Shown here: positions 1-6,468 of the stretch, piece after piece
Numbering within the stretch: position 1 is the first letter of the stretch
Layout: the number at the start of each line of letters is the position of its first letter
DNA from: JBJXGC01 sp046154545
GTDB lineage: Bacteria; Chloroflexota; Dehalococcoidia; Tepidiformales; Tepidiformaceae
Direction of reading: 5' to 3'
Length of the DNA stretch: 17,709 bases
Assembly: GCA_046154545.1 (NCBI GenBank)
Contig: JBJXGC010000115.1
Location: forward strand, 1-17,709
Position numbers and translations under genes: made by a program
The notes under the pieces: model-generated
Databases searched by the model: none
Seen by the model: only the letters and a program-made list of their open reading frames with translations
What the model was told of the DNA's origin: nothing

Positions 1-252
1 GAAGCAGGCGAAGACGACGGCGTAGGAACGGATCACCCAGTAGCCGAAGAAGAGCACGATGCCCACCGCGAACGCCCAGGCGGCGTAGAACGGCGCCCAG
101 AAGATGGACGACGCCAGGAACAGCGACAGGCTGACGGGCAGCACATTCCAGAGCCGCTCGCGCACCCGGCCGGGTGACTCGATCGAAAGGGAAAGGGGTT
201 CGTCACGTCTCGAAACGAGCGTGAAAGGACGACGAACTGACCGGAACTCCAT
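1..252 (-). CDS. N-terminal part of a membrane protein (truncated by window edge)
   Basis: The reading frame starts at an ATG (250-252) and stays open for 84 codons to the window edge, so only the N-terminus is present. The first ~36 residues are hydrophilic and basic (start MEFRSVRRPF). Two hydrophobic segments follow at about residues 35-52 and 54-72, rich in Phe, Trp and Tyr (e.g. FWAPFYAAWAF), and the second is followed by a YWVIRSY stretch. This resembles the N-terminal membrane anchor of some processive family-2 glycosyltransferases, but the catalytic domain is outside the window, so that assignment is only a guess. The frame was chosen because it encodes a coherent amphipathic/hydrophobic pattern and sits directly behind a riboswitch leader. 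A GAGG ribosome binding site (260-263) lies 7 nt before the ATG. Expression is probably controlled by c-di-AMP, which would suit a cell-envelope or osmotic role. Confidence 0.6.
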   Translation of the reverse strand, partial: MEFRSVRRPFTLVSRRDEPLSLSIESPGRVRERLWNVLPVSLSLFLASSIFWAPFYAAWAFAVGIVLFFGYWVIRSYAVVFACF

Positions 253-254
253 CT

Positions 255-277
255 GAAGGCCTCAAGCCGAGGTCTTC
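255..277 (-). promoter_or_regulatory. Hairpin covering the ribosome binding site (riboswitch expression platform)
   Basis: On the minus strand the leader folds into a hairpin with two short helices: GAAG (277-274) with CTTC (258-255), and CCTC (272-269) with GAGG (263-260). A 5-nt loop closes it and one mismatch separates the helices. The GAGG arm is the only Shine-Dalgarno candidate for the ATG at 252, so this fold would block translation. The 5' arm abuts the 3' edge of the c-di-AMP aptamer, so ligand binding could compete with it. The pairing is seen in the sequence; the switching mechanism is inferred. Confidence 0.5.
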
Positions 278-418
278 CTACGCCGCCGGGGTGAGCTGAC
301 GGGCTGCGACCGGAGATAGCCGCTCCACCCTCACCCGCACGTGTGCGGGCCACAGGTGGATTCGCCCCGAGTATTGGTTCCCCCGTCCCGCCGAGGCGGG
401 CTAGCCGTTGTTGCGATG
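278..418 (-). promoter_or_regulatory. Cyclic di-AMP riboswitch (ydaO/yuaA family)
   Basis: The minus strand carries the hallmark conserved blocks of the ydaO/yuaA aptamer in the right order. First comes GGGGGAACCAAT (about 374-385), then CGGGGCGAATCC (about 358-369). A variable helical region follows, with CCCGCAC/GTGCGGG (334-340 with 343-349) enclosed by TCCACC/GGTGGA (355-360 with 324-329). Last is the CCCGTCAGCTCACC block (about 290-303), the equivalent of the family's CCCGUCAGCUAACC. A GC hairpin (387-400) sits in the 5' part. The family binds c-di-AMP and usually turns genes off when the ligand is high. Its known targets are cell-wall hydrolases, potassium and osmolyte transport and other envelope functions. 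The element lies between a strong promoter and the membrane protein gene at 252. Confidence 0.88.
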
Positions 419-430
419 ACTCGCCTGATC

Positions 431-459
431 AGAATTGGCTGCCGCCCCCTCAATGTCAA
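431..459 (-). promoter_or_regulatory. Sigma-70 type promoter of the riboswitch leader
   Basis: The minus strand reads TTGACA (459-454), a spacer of exactly 17 nt, then AATTCT (436-431). This is a near-consensus housekeeping promoter. Transcription would start at about 424, just before the first conserved part of the c-di-AMP aptamer, giving a leader of about 170 nt. It lies in the gap after the stop codon of the NTF2-like gene. Confidence 0.75.
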
Positions 460-518
460 GAGGGGAAGACCCGGCCAGCTGGTGTCGCGCGTCCGTCCGG
501 CGTTCCAGGGGCGGCCTG

Positions 519-1013
519 TCAGCGCGGCAGCCCCAACCGCTCCCGCCCCCGCCGTGCCGCCAGCCGCAGGACGTCCCGGTTGCCACGGTTCCAATTCACC
601 GTGAGCGTGACCGCGCAGAGCTTCCAGCCCCCGGCCGTGCGCACGAGCCGGTTCGTGTAGTACCCGCCCATCGTGTAGGAGTTCTCTCCCTCGAGGTTCG
701 CGACGAAGTGCTCCGCCCGCATGTAAGAGGTGCAGATCGCCTCGTCGCCCCGGATGTCGTGCACGTGGTTCGCGCTCAGATGCTGGGTGGCGTCGAACCC
801 GGCGAAGAGGACGCGCGCGCTCTCCACCCAGTCGTCCGCCTTCATCCGCCCGGCCCGCATGCGCACGGAGGTGAAGTCCATGTCGACCTCGTCCGTGAAG
901 ATCGAGCGCAGCAGCGTCCAGTCCCGCGTATCCAGGCCCGTGGCGTAGCGGTGGACGACGTCACTGATCGCCGCCCGGTCGGCCAGCAGCCTGACCTCAT
1001 CTTCGATGCTCAT
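519..1013 (-). CDS. NTF2/SnoaL-like domain protein
   Basis: A 164-residue protein starting at ATG 1013. This start is favoured because AGGAGG lies 7-8 nt upstream; the same frame continues upstream but has no ribosome binding site there. The N-terminus (MSIEDEVRLLADRAAISDV) followed by a Tyr-Ala-x-Gly-Leu-Asp segment, a TRDWTLLRSIF motif, and later HxxxNHxxxxxGDEA and GGYYTNR/GGWKL motifs are typical of the SnoaL-like 4 clade of the NTF2 fold (cone-shaped alpha+beta pocket). Members include steroid isomerase-like, dehydratase-like and dioxygenase-subunit-like proteins, so no substrate can be given. It is a single-gene unit; the downstream riboswitch leader has its own promoter. The C-terminal tail (about 20 residues, Arg-rich) is longer than the core fold needs. 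Confidence 0.85.
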   Translation of the reverse strand: MSIEDEVRLLADRAAISDVVHRYATGLDTRDWTLLRSIFTDEVDMDFTSVRMRAGRMKADDWVESARVLFAGFDATQHLSANHVHDIRGDEAICTSYMRAEHFVANLEGENSYTMGGYYTNRLVRTAGGWKLCAVTLTVNWNRGNRDVLRLAARRGRERLGLPR

Positions 1014-1500
1014 CGCGGCCCTCCTGAGTGCGCCCAAGCCTACAGGAGCCGGCGGCCCGCGGCACTGGTCGCGGGTGGGGTTCAGCGTCTTGCGACGACT
1101 CCAGGAAACGGCGCGCGTGGGACCGGAGCCCTCCCTTTGCAGTCGGGCTAAGGACGACATCTCAGGCAAGCATGCGCCGCTCACGCATCCTTAGCCCAAC
1201 CGCCAGGGAGGGCTCAGGTCCCCCGTGCGTCAGCCCGGGCGCCCTCGACCGGCGCCATCCGGCCGACGATGAATGCGATAACGGTGATCGTCCGCTGGCC
1301 CGGACCGAGGACGGGGGACCAGCGCGGCGCTTGCTCACGCGCGCGCTACGGACAGGCCCTGCGACCGCTCCAACCGCAGCGGATTCCTGGTGCGCCTCAG
1401 CGCCGGTACTCAAAGCCATGGACGGCACCGCCCGGCCATGGCCCCACCGGCGCTCCGCCTGTATTCTCGCCGCCAACTAGCCCGGCCAAGGAATTGCCCG
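1014..1500. other. Intergenic region between two divergent genes, no gene seen
   Basis: These 487 bases separate the start of the NTF2-like gene (minus) from the CoA-transferase (plus). Short open frames exist on both strands but none has a credible start or protein-like composition. The region holds the 1119-1222 inverted repeat, the ribosome binding site of the NTF2-like gene just past 1013, and close to its right end a TATTCT hexamer (1462-1467) that could be the -10 of the CoA-transferase promoter. Confidence 0.6.
1119..1222. repeat. Long imperfect inverted repeat (possible structured RNA or MITE-like element)
   Basis: The outer arms 1119-1136 (GGGACCGGAGCCCTCCCT) and 1205-1222 pair at 17 of 18 positions. 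After asymmetric internal loops, a second pair of arms, 1145-1154 (GGGCTAAGGA) and 1188-1197, match perfectly (10/10). Inside them, ATGCG (1172-1176) can pair with CGCAT (1184-1188), which overlaps the inner arm by one base. The whole is a ~104-nt hairpin with near-symmetrical ends. No T-run follows, so it is not a classical terminator. No riboswitch family I know matches it. It could be a non-autonomous mobile element, a cruciform protein-binding site or a small RNA. Confidence 0.75.
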
Positions 1501-3918
1501 ATGACGTCCGCGCTTACCGGCCTCCGCGTCCTCGAATGCGGCGACTTCGTGGCCGCGCCGTTCGCCGCCACCATCCTCGGCCATCTCGGGGCCGACGTGG
1601 TCAAGATTGAGCCACCGGGCGGCGACAGCAGCCGGGCCCGGGGCCCCTATCCGCCCGGCGCGGCCGGCCCCGAAACCGGCGGCCTCCACCTCTTCCTCGA
1701 CCAGGCGAAGCGGAGCGTCGCCGCCGACCTCGACACGGCCGAGGGCCAGGCCACCCTGCGCCGTCTCGCCGCCGCCGCCGACCTCCTCATCGTCAGCGGC
1801 AGCATCGACGCGGTCCGCCGCCGAGGCCTCACCTACGAAGCGCTCAAGGCCGTGAACCCCCGCCTCGTGGTCACCACCATCACCCCTCAGGGCCTCCAGG
1901 CGGCGGACACCGCCCGTCCTCTGCGCGATCTTACCGACCTCGCCACCAGCGGCTGGCTTTCGCTCTGCCCCACCGGCCTCGACGACCCGGACCTGCCGCC
2001 CCTGAAGCCGTTCGGGCAACAGTCGCACTACCAGGCGGGGCTTCATGGCGTGATCGCCTCGCTCGGTGCCCTGGCCGCGCGCGACGGGGACGGCCTCGGG
2101 CAGGGCGTCGATGTCTCCGTCCAGGCCGTGGTCGCCAGCCAGCTCGAGATCGGCCTCATGCACTACCTCTACTCCGGCGTGGTCGCCTCGCGCCTCGGCG
2201 TGCGCATCCTCGGCCCCTGGGGCATGGTCCAGCTCGAAGACGGGCTGCTCTTCATCGTCGCCGTGACGGAGGACGACTGGAAGCGCCTCCTCGCCTTCCT
2301 GGGCAACCCCGACTGGGCCGAGTCCGAGCTCTTCGCCGACCGCATGGCCCGGGCCGCAAGCAACGACGCGCTCCTCCCCCTGATCGAGAGCGAACTGGCC
2401 GGCCGCACCGTCGCCGAGACCTACGCCGCCCTCCAGGAGATCCGCGTCCCCTGCGCGCCGATCAACGGGATGAAGCAGCTCCTCGAACACCCTCACCTGG
2501 CGGCCCGTGGCTTCTACCACGAAGTCGACCACCCGGTGGCCGGGCGTTGGACCTACCCGGGCGCGCAGTGGCTCTTTTCGGCCACCCCCTGGGAGGTTGG
2601 ACGCCGCGCCCCGCTCCTCGGCGAGCACACCGCTGGAGTCATGGCCGAATGGGCCCCACCGACGGCCCAACCGGCGCCAGACGCGGCCATCGAAACCGTC
2701 CGCCCCCGTCTCCCCCTGGAGGGCGTCCGGGTGGTGGCGTTCATCTGGGTCTGGGCCGGGCCAGTCGCCGGGATGCAGCTCGCCCACCTCGGCGCCGACG
2801 TCATCCGGGTGGAGTCGAGCCTCCGCCGCGATACCCTCCGGGCAGGGGTGGGCCCGCACTGGCAGGGGCAGCCCGGCCCGAACCGCTCTGGCTACGTGAA
2901 CCAGTACAACCAGGGCCTGCGCAGTCTGACCCTCAACCTGAAGGACCCGCGCGCCCTCGAACTCGCCTATGCGCTCATCCGCGACGCCGACGTCGTCATC
3001 GACAACTTCGGTGCTGGCGCGATGGAGCGGATGGGCTTCGGCTACGAGACCCTGCGCGCCCTGAACCCTGACCTCATCCAGGTGTCGATGGCCGGCCACG
3101 GCCAGACGGGCCCGATCGCGAAGTATGTCGCCTACGGGCCGACCCAGGTGCCGAGCATCGGCCTCGCCTCCCTCACCGGCTACCCCGGCGGCGGCCCCCA
3201 GGAGGTCGGCATCTCCTACGGCGACCCGAACGGCGGCCTCTGCGCCGCGATCGGGGTGCTCGCCGCTTTGCGCCATCGCAACACCACGGGCGAGGGCCAG
3301 TACGTCGATATGTCCCAGTGGGAGGCCGCGATCCCCCTCGTCGCTGAGGGCCTCCTCACCTACCAGATGACCGGCGAACAGCCGCCGCGGATGGGCAACC
3401 GCGACGAGTTCGAAGCGCCCCAGGGCGTCTTCCCCTGCCTCGGCGAGGATCGCTGGGTCGCTATCTCCTGCTGGTCGGACGCGGAGTGGCGGGCCCTCGC
3501 CCGGACCATCGGCCGGGACGACCTGGCAGCCGACGCGACCCTCGGCACCCGCGCCGGGCGCAAGGCCCGCGAAGCCGAACTCGAAGGAGCGATCAGCGCC
3601 TGGACTTCGACCCGCAAAGCGGAAGAGGCCGCCGCCACGCTCCGGGCCGCCGCAGTGCCCGCCCAGCCCGTGTTCACGACGAAGGAGGTGGTCGAAGACC
3701 CGGAGCTGGCCGCCCGCGACTTCTGGGTGCGGCTGCCCCACCCGGAGACGGCGGGCGCGCAGCACGCCGGCATCCCCTGGCGGCTCTCCGGGACGCCTCT
3801 CCGGGTCCGCTCGGCGGCGCCCGCCCTTGGCCAACACACGGACGAGGTCCTGGCCGGGGTCCTCGGCCTCGCGGAAGCGGAGATCCGCTCGCTCCGCGAG
3901 GGTGGCGCCCTCGACTGA
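1501..3918 (+). CDS. Tandem CaiB/BaiF family (class III) CoA-transferase
   Basis: An 805-residue protein made of two complete class III CoA-transferase domains of about 400 residues each, roughly residues 5-390 and 405-800. Both start alike: LTGLRVLECGDFVAAPF with HLGADVVKIEPP, and LEGVRVVAFIWVWAGPV with HLGADVIRVESS. The family moves CoA between carboxylic acids through an aspartyl-CoA thioester. In domain 2 the expected Asp is D575 (in SYGDPNGG). In domain 1 the matching position appears to be H176 (in QQSHYQAG), so that half may be structural or regulatory. The start ATG 1501 has AAGGA about 8 nt upstream. Single-domain members act as dimers of interlinked subunits, so the fused gene may supply both halves from one chain. 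The substrate is unknown; carnitine, bile-acid, oxalate and aromatic acid enzymes all belong to the family. The next gene starts 55 nt downstream and may be co-transcribed. Confidence 0.9.
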   Translation: MTSALTGLRVLECGDFVAAPFAATILGHLGADVVKIEPPGGDSSRARGPYPPGAAGPETGGLHLFLDQAKRSVAADLDTAEGQATLRRLAAAADLLIVSGSIDAVRRRGLTYEALKAVNPRLVVTTITPQGLQAADTARPLRDLTDLATSGWLSLCPTGLDDPDLPPLKPFGQQSHYQAGLHGVIASLGALAARDGDGLGQGVDVSVQAVVASQLEIGLMHYLYSGVVASRLGVRILGPWGMVQLEDGLLFIVAVTEDDWKRLLAFLGNPDWAESELFADRMARAASNDALLPLIESELAGRTVAETYAALQEIRVPCAPINGMKQLLEHPHLAARGFYHEVDHPVAGRWTYPGAQWLFSATPWEVGRRAPLLGEHTAGVMAEWAPPTAQPAPDAAIETVRPRLPLEGVRVVAFIWVWAGPVAGMQLAHLGADVIRVESSLRRDTLRAGVGPHWQGQPGPNRSGYVNQYNQGLRSLTLNLKDPRALELAYALIRDADVVIDNFGAGAMERMGFGYETLRALNPDLIQVSMAGHGQTGPIAKYVAYGPTQVPSIGLASLTGYPGGGPQEVGISYGDPNGGLCAAIGVLAALRHRNTTGEGQYVDMSQWEAAIPLVAEGLLTYQMTGEQPPRMGNRDEFEAPQGVFPCLGEDRWVAISCWSDAEWRALARTIGRDDLAADATLGTRAGRKAREAELEGAISAWTSTRKAEEAAATLRAAAVPAQPVFTTKEVVEDPELAARDFWVRLPHPETAGAQHAGIPWRLSGTPLRVRSAAPALGQHTDEVLAGVLGLAEAEIRSLREGGALD

Positions 3919-3973
3919 AGGGTTGCCGCGCGCGGATGTGCCTTGCACGACCGGGGCCGGTAGGATGCGCCGC

Positions 3974-4369
3974 ATGACGCCTGACGACCGGACCGCCTTC
4001 CTCTCCGAACCACGCACCGCCGTCCTCTCGACCGTGGACGCGAAGGGGCGGGCGCATGCTGTGCCGGTCTGGTTCCGCTACGTGGACGGGACCTTCCGGA
4101 TCATCACCGACCGCGGCTCCGCGAAGACCCGGAACATCGAGCGCACCGGCCGGGCGAGCCTCTGCGTCGATGAGCGGGAGGGAGCGTTCCGGTACGTGAC
4201 CGGGGAGGGGCCGGCAGCCGTCGAGGGCGCCGTGAGCTACGAAGAGCGGCTGGCCCTGCACACGCACTACCGCGGCGCCGAGGCGGCGAAGCGGATCGTG
4301 GACGGCGGCGGGCACGAGCGGATGGTGATCATCGTGGTACGTCCGGAGCGCTGGCTGCCCTCAGGCTAA
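3974..4369 (+). CDS. PPOX-class (split beta-barrel) F420- or flavin-binding protein
   Basis: A 131-residue protein of the pyridoxamine 5'-phosphate oxidase-like superfamily. The N-terminus MTPDDRTAFLSEPRTAVLSTV followed by DxKGRAHAVPVWFRYVDG and the ITDRGSAKTRNIERTGRASLCVDE segment is the usual pattern of the small F420-binding Rv1155-like subgroup. Members of that subgroup reduce or oxidise small molecules such as biliverdin or quinones with F420, FMN or heme. ATG 3974 is preferred because GGTAGG ends 9 nt before it; an in-frame ATG at 3965 would add three residues and sits directly on that site. The C-terminus (MVIIVVRPERWLPSG) closes the barrel, so the protein looks complete. Cofactor choice cannot be read from the sequence. 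Confidence 0.85.
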   Translation: MTPDDRTAFLSEPRTAVLSTVDAKGRAHAVPVWFRYVDGTFRIITDRGSAKTRNIERTGRASLCVDEREGAFRYVTGEGPAAVEGAVSYEERLALHTHYRGAEAAKRIVDGGGHERMVIIVVRPERWLPSG

Positions 4370-4397
4370 GCTGGGGGTGCGCCAGGTGGCGCACGGG

Positions 4398-4406
4398 TGC
4401 TATCGT
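4398..4406 (+). promoter_or_regulatory. Extended -10 promoter element of prs
   Basis: TGcTATCGT is an extended -10 (TGnTAnnnT) 13 nt before the GTG start codon of the PRPP synthetase gene. I see no good -35, which is usual for extended -10 promoters. Confidence 0.45.
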
Positions 4407-4419
4407 CCGGGAGTGCGAG

Positions 4420-5391
4420 GTGGCTCGCCGTCGCAGGGGGTGCCTCACGTTGTACAACGACCTGGCGGTTTTTTCCGGCCGAGCCCACCCTGAACTGACG
4501 GCGGCGATCTGTGCCCGCATCGGCCGGCCCCCGGGCAAAGTCGATGTCTTTGAGTTCAGTAACGAGAACGTCTTCGTCCAGTACCAGGAGAACATCCGCC
4601 AGCGGGACGTCTTCATCGTCCAGCCGTTCTGCAGCCCCGTGAACACCTCGATCATGGAGCTGCTGATCATGATCGACGCCGCCAAACGCGCCTCCGCTGG
4701 CCGGATCACGGCCGTCATCCCCTACTACGCCTACGGCCGCAGCGACAAGAAGGATCAGCCCCGGGTGCCGATCACGGCCCGCCTCATCGCCAACCTGATC
4801 GAGTCGGCCGGCTGTGACCGGGTGCTCACCCAGAACCTCCACGCTGGCCAGATCCAGGGCTTCTTCAACATCCCGGTCGATGAGCTGAACGCCCTCTACC
4901 CGATGAGCGCCCACTTCAAGGCCGAGAAGCTGGAGAACTTCGTGGTCGTGGCGCCCGACGTCGGCGACGAGAAGCGGGCCCGCGACATGGCCCAGCGCCT
5001 CGACCTGCCGCTGGCCATCATCGAAAAGCGGCGGCTCGGGAACAGCGGCAAGACGGAGGCGATGAACGTCATCGGCGACGTCGAAGGCCACGGCTGCCTC
5101 CTCCTCGATGACGAGATCGACACCGCCGGGACCATCACCGGCGGGATCGCCATGCTCCGCCAGCACGGCTGCGGTGAGGTGATCGTGGCCGGCTACCACG
5201 GCGTCCTCAGCGGGCCCGCGATTGGCCGCCTGGAGGCGGCCGGCCTGCGCGAGATCGTCGTCACGGACTCGCTCCCCATCGCCCCCGAGAAGCGCCTGCC
5301 AAACATGACGGTCATCCCCATGGCCCCCCAGTTCGGGGACGCCATCGGGCGGATCCACTCGGGGCAGTCCGTAGGGGCGTTGTTCCAGTAG
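4420..5391 (+). CDS. prs: Ribose-phosphate pyrophosphokinase (PRPP synthetase)
   Basis: This cytosolic enzyme makes 5-phosphoribosyl-1-diphosphate from ribose-5-phosphate and ATP for purine, pyrimidine, His, Trp and NAD synthesis. The 323-residue product has the family's landmarks in order: the FSGRAHPEL N-terminus, EFSNENVFVQYQENIRQRDVFIVQ, the YYAYGRSDKKDQPRVPITARL region, LHAGQIQGFF, the flexible catalytic loop with EKRR near residue 205, and the PRPP loop LLLDDEIDTAGT (D230, D231, D234). The canonical loop is VDDMIDTGGT, so Glu for Met and Ala for Gly are small departures. Start: GTG 4420 follows GGGAG by 6 nt. A TTG at 4450, preceded by AGGGGG, would give MYNDLAVFSGRAHPEL, which matches the usual family N-terminus better, so the true start could be either. 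Confidence 0.96.
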   Translation: MARRRRGCLTLYNDLAVFSGRAHPELTAAICARIGRPPGKVDVFEFSNENVFVQYQENIRQRDVFIVQPFCSPVNTSIMELLIMIDAAKRASAGRITAVIPYYAYGRSDKKDQPRVPITARLIANLIESAGCDRVLTQNLHAGQIQGFFNIPVDELNALYPMSAHFKAEKLENFVVVAPDVGDEKRARDMAQRLDLPLAIIEKRRLGNSGKTEAMNVIGDVEGHGCLLLDDEIDTAGTITGGIAMLRQHGCGEVIVAGYHGVLSGPAIGRLEAAGLREIVVTDSLPIAPEKRLPNMTVIPMAPQFGDAIGRIHSGQSVGALFQ

Positions 5392-5410
5392 GGCAGACGC
5401 GCATGGGTTC

Positions 5411-5541
5411 ACCGCCAAGGCACCAAGATCGCCAAGGTCCGCCAAGGTCCGCCAAGAGCCGAACTTCAGGCAGGGCGGCAGCGAACCTCAACTTCCTTGG
5501 CGAATTCTTGTCGGCCTTGGCGTCTTGGCGATTTCGCCTGG
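5411..5541. repeat. Intergenic GCCAAGG-type palindromic repeat
   Basis: The left half is built of GCCAAGG units, including the 10-bp unit GCCAAGGTCC repeated in tandem at 5431-5440 and 5441-5450 with a partial third copy. The right half carries the complementary units (CCTTGGCG at 5495-5502 and CCTTGGCGTCTTGGCG at 5514-5529). The two halves can form a long imperfect hairpin around a ~35-nt centre. Palindromes of CGCCAAGG and CCTTGGCG units recur between genes in several GC-rich phyla. It lies between prs and the tRNA-Pro promoter and could also act as a transcription end for prs. I cannot tell from one copy whether it is mobile. Confidence 0.7.
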
Positions 5542-5558
5542 CCCGCGTCTGCCAGGCG

Positions 5559-5588
5559 TTGGGCATTGGCCGCAGGTGCTGCTACGAT
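5559..5588 (+). promoter_or_regulatory. Promoter of tRNA-Pro
   Basis: TTGGGC (5559-5564), 18 nt, then TACGAT (5583-5588), which is extended by TGc at 5580-5582. The -10 ends 9 nt before the first base of the tRNA, as expected for a tRNA promoter. Confidence 0.6.
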
Positions 5589-5597
5589 GGATCTCTT

Positions 5598-5674
5598 CGG
5601 GGTGTAGCTCAGCCTGGTAGAGTGCTTCGTTCGGGACGAAGAGGCCCACAGTTCGAATCTGTGCACCCCGACCA
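5598..5674 (+). tRNA. tRNA-Pro (anticodon CGG), CCA encoded
   Basis: A full cloverleaf is visible. The acceptor CGGGGTG (5598-5604) pairs with CACCCCG (5664-5670), followed by discriminator A and an encoded CCA (5672-5674). The D arm holds AGCTCAGCCTGGTAGAG. The anticodon stem CTTCG/CGAAG encloses the loop TTCGGGA, giving anticodon CGG (reads CCG). The T arm is CACAG-TTCGAAT-CTGTG. The C1-G72 pair and the loop are typical of bacterial tRNA-Pro. No copy of its 3' end appears elsewhere in the window, so there is no direct sign of integration into it. Confidence 0.97.
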
Positions 5675-5787
5675 CACAGAACTTCACGGACGCTCGGGAC
5701 ATGCCCCGCGGGACATGGTGCGACGGCGGGCGTCCCAGGTGACATGGGGCGCTTCGAACTGGCGCGGCCGTGCTCGACGCTCTCCCC

Positions 5788-6387
5788 ATGCCTACCACGC
5801 TTACTGATGTCCGCGACCGCGTCCGCAAGGACCTCCACGACACCGACGCCGCGAACTACCGCTGGCCCGACGCCCAGCTCGACCGCCACATCGACCACGC
5901 GCTGAGCGAGCTGAGCGCGGCCATGCCCCAGGAGAAGACGCTCACCGTCGCCACGACGGCCGGGAGCCGGGACCTCTCGACGGCCGCGCTGGCCGACCTG
6001 GTGGAGGTGGAGACGGTGGAGTACCCGGTGGCGCAGTTCCCGCCGGCCTACGTGGACTTCGCGAGCTGGGCCACGACGCTCACGCTCGACATCGAGACGG
6101 CCCCGGCCGGTGCGAACGCGAAGCTCTTCTACACCGCCCGCCACCAGCTCGACGGGGCGGGAACGACGCTCTCGGCCTTCCAGGTCGATGTCCTCGTCAC
6201 CGGCGCCAGCGCCTACGCCGCCCTCGAACAGTCGGCCTTCACCGTGGACCGCGTGACGACAGGGGAAGCGGTGGCGGCCGGCTATGGAGCCTATGGGCGG
6301 GCGCGGCTGACGGCCTTCCGGCAGCTGCTGCACCAGTACGGGCGCCGCAACCGGGTGCGTGGACGGCGCCTGTACGTGCCCGCCTGA
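5788..6387 (+). CDS. Phage connector/adaptor-like protein, isolated
   Basis: A 199-residue protein from ATG 5788 (MPTTLTDVRDRVRKDLHDTD). An in-frame GTG at 5770 is also possible; neither has a clear ribosome binding site. The helical N-terminus with a WPDAQLDRHIDHALSELS segment, then a beta-rich centre (VEYPVAQFPPAYVDFASW..LTLDIE), and a final helix ending in RRNRVRGRRLYVPA resemble the small head-tail adaptor proteins encoded near portal genes in tailed phages. That fold is inferred from the pattern, without a diagnostic motif. No portal, capsid, terminase or tail gene is adjacent, so it stands alone between a tRNA and a LysM gene and may be a domesticated or leftover phage gene. A short GC hairpin (6388-6403) follows the stop codon directly. 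Confidence 0.55.
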   Translation: MPTTLTDVRDRVRKDLHDTDAANYRWPDAQLDRHIDHALSELSAAMPQEKTLTVATTAGSRDLSTAALADLVEVETVEYPVAQFPPAYVDFASWATTLTLDIETAPAGANAKLFYTARHQLDGAGTTLSAFQVDVLVTGASAYAALEQSAFTVDRVTTGEAVAAGYGAYGRARLTAFRQLLHQYGRRNRVRGRRLYVPA

Positions 6388-6452
6388 GCCCCACCACCGG
6401 GGCCCGCGGGTGAGGGGAGCTTTCTCCTGCCGGTTCCCGCTGGGCCGTTCCC

Positions 6453-6461
6453 TGATACCGT
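6453..6461 (+). promoter_or_regulatory. Extended -10 promoter of the zinc-finger/LysM gene
   Basis: TGaTACCGT fits TGnTAnnnT and ends 7 nt before the ATG at 6469. Transcription would begin at or next to the start codon, so the mRNA is probably leaderless; no Shine-Dalgarno is present. Confidence 0.45.
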
Positions 6462-6468
6462 AGAGCCC

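Noticed and set aside
33..353. Minus-strand open frame of 106 codons at the left edge
   Set aside because: It runs through the riboswitch and is Arg/Ser/Pro-rich with no domain pattern; the overlapping frame from ATG 252 encodes proper membrane helices.
1119..1222. T-box leader
   Set aside because: The AGGGAGG and GGTCCC parts recall a T-box antiterminator, but there is no specifier-loop architecture, no conserved T-box sequence and no aminoacyl-tRNA gene downstream.
1477..4017. Minus-strand frame of 846 codons opposite the CoA-transferase
   Set aside because: It is the shadow of a GC-rich gene; it is full of Gly/Arg/Ala/Asp with no recognisable domain, while the plus strand has clear family motifs.
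4366..5445. Minus-strand frame of 359 codons opposite prs
   Set aside because: Shadow frame; the plus-strand PRPP synthetase accounts for the sequence.
5431..5457. CRISPR array
   Set aside because: The 10-bp units are directly adjacent with no spacers and belong to a palindromic repeat.
5598..5674. tRNA-Pro 3' end as an attachment site for the adjacent phage-like gene
   Set aside because: No second copy of the tRNA 3' end and no integrase is present in the window.
6388..6403. Intrinsic terminator after the phage-like gene
   Set aside because: The stem has only 5 bp and no T-run follows.
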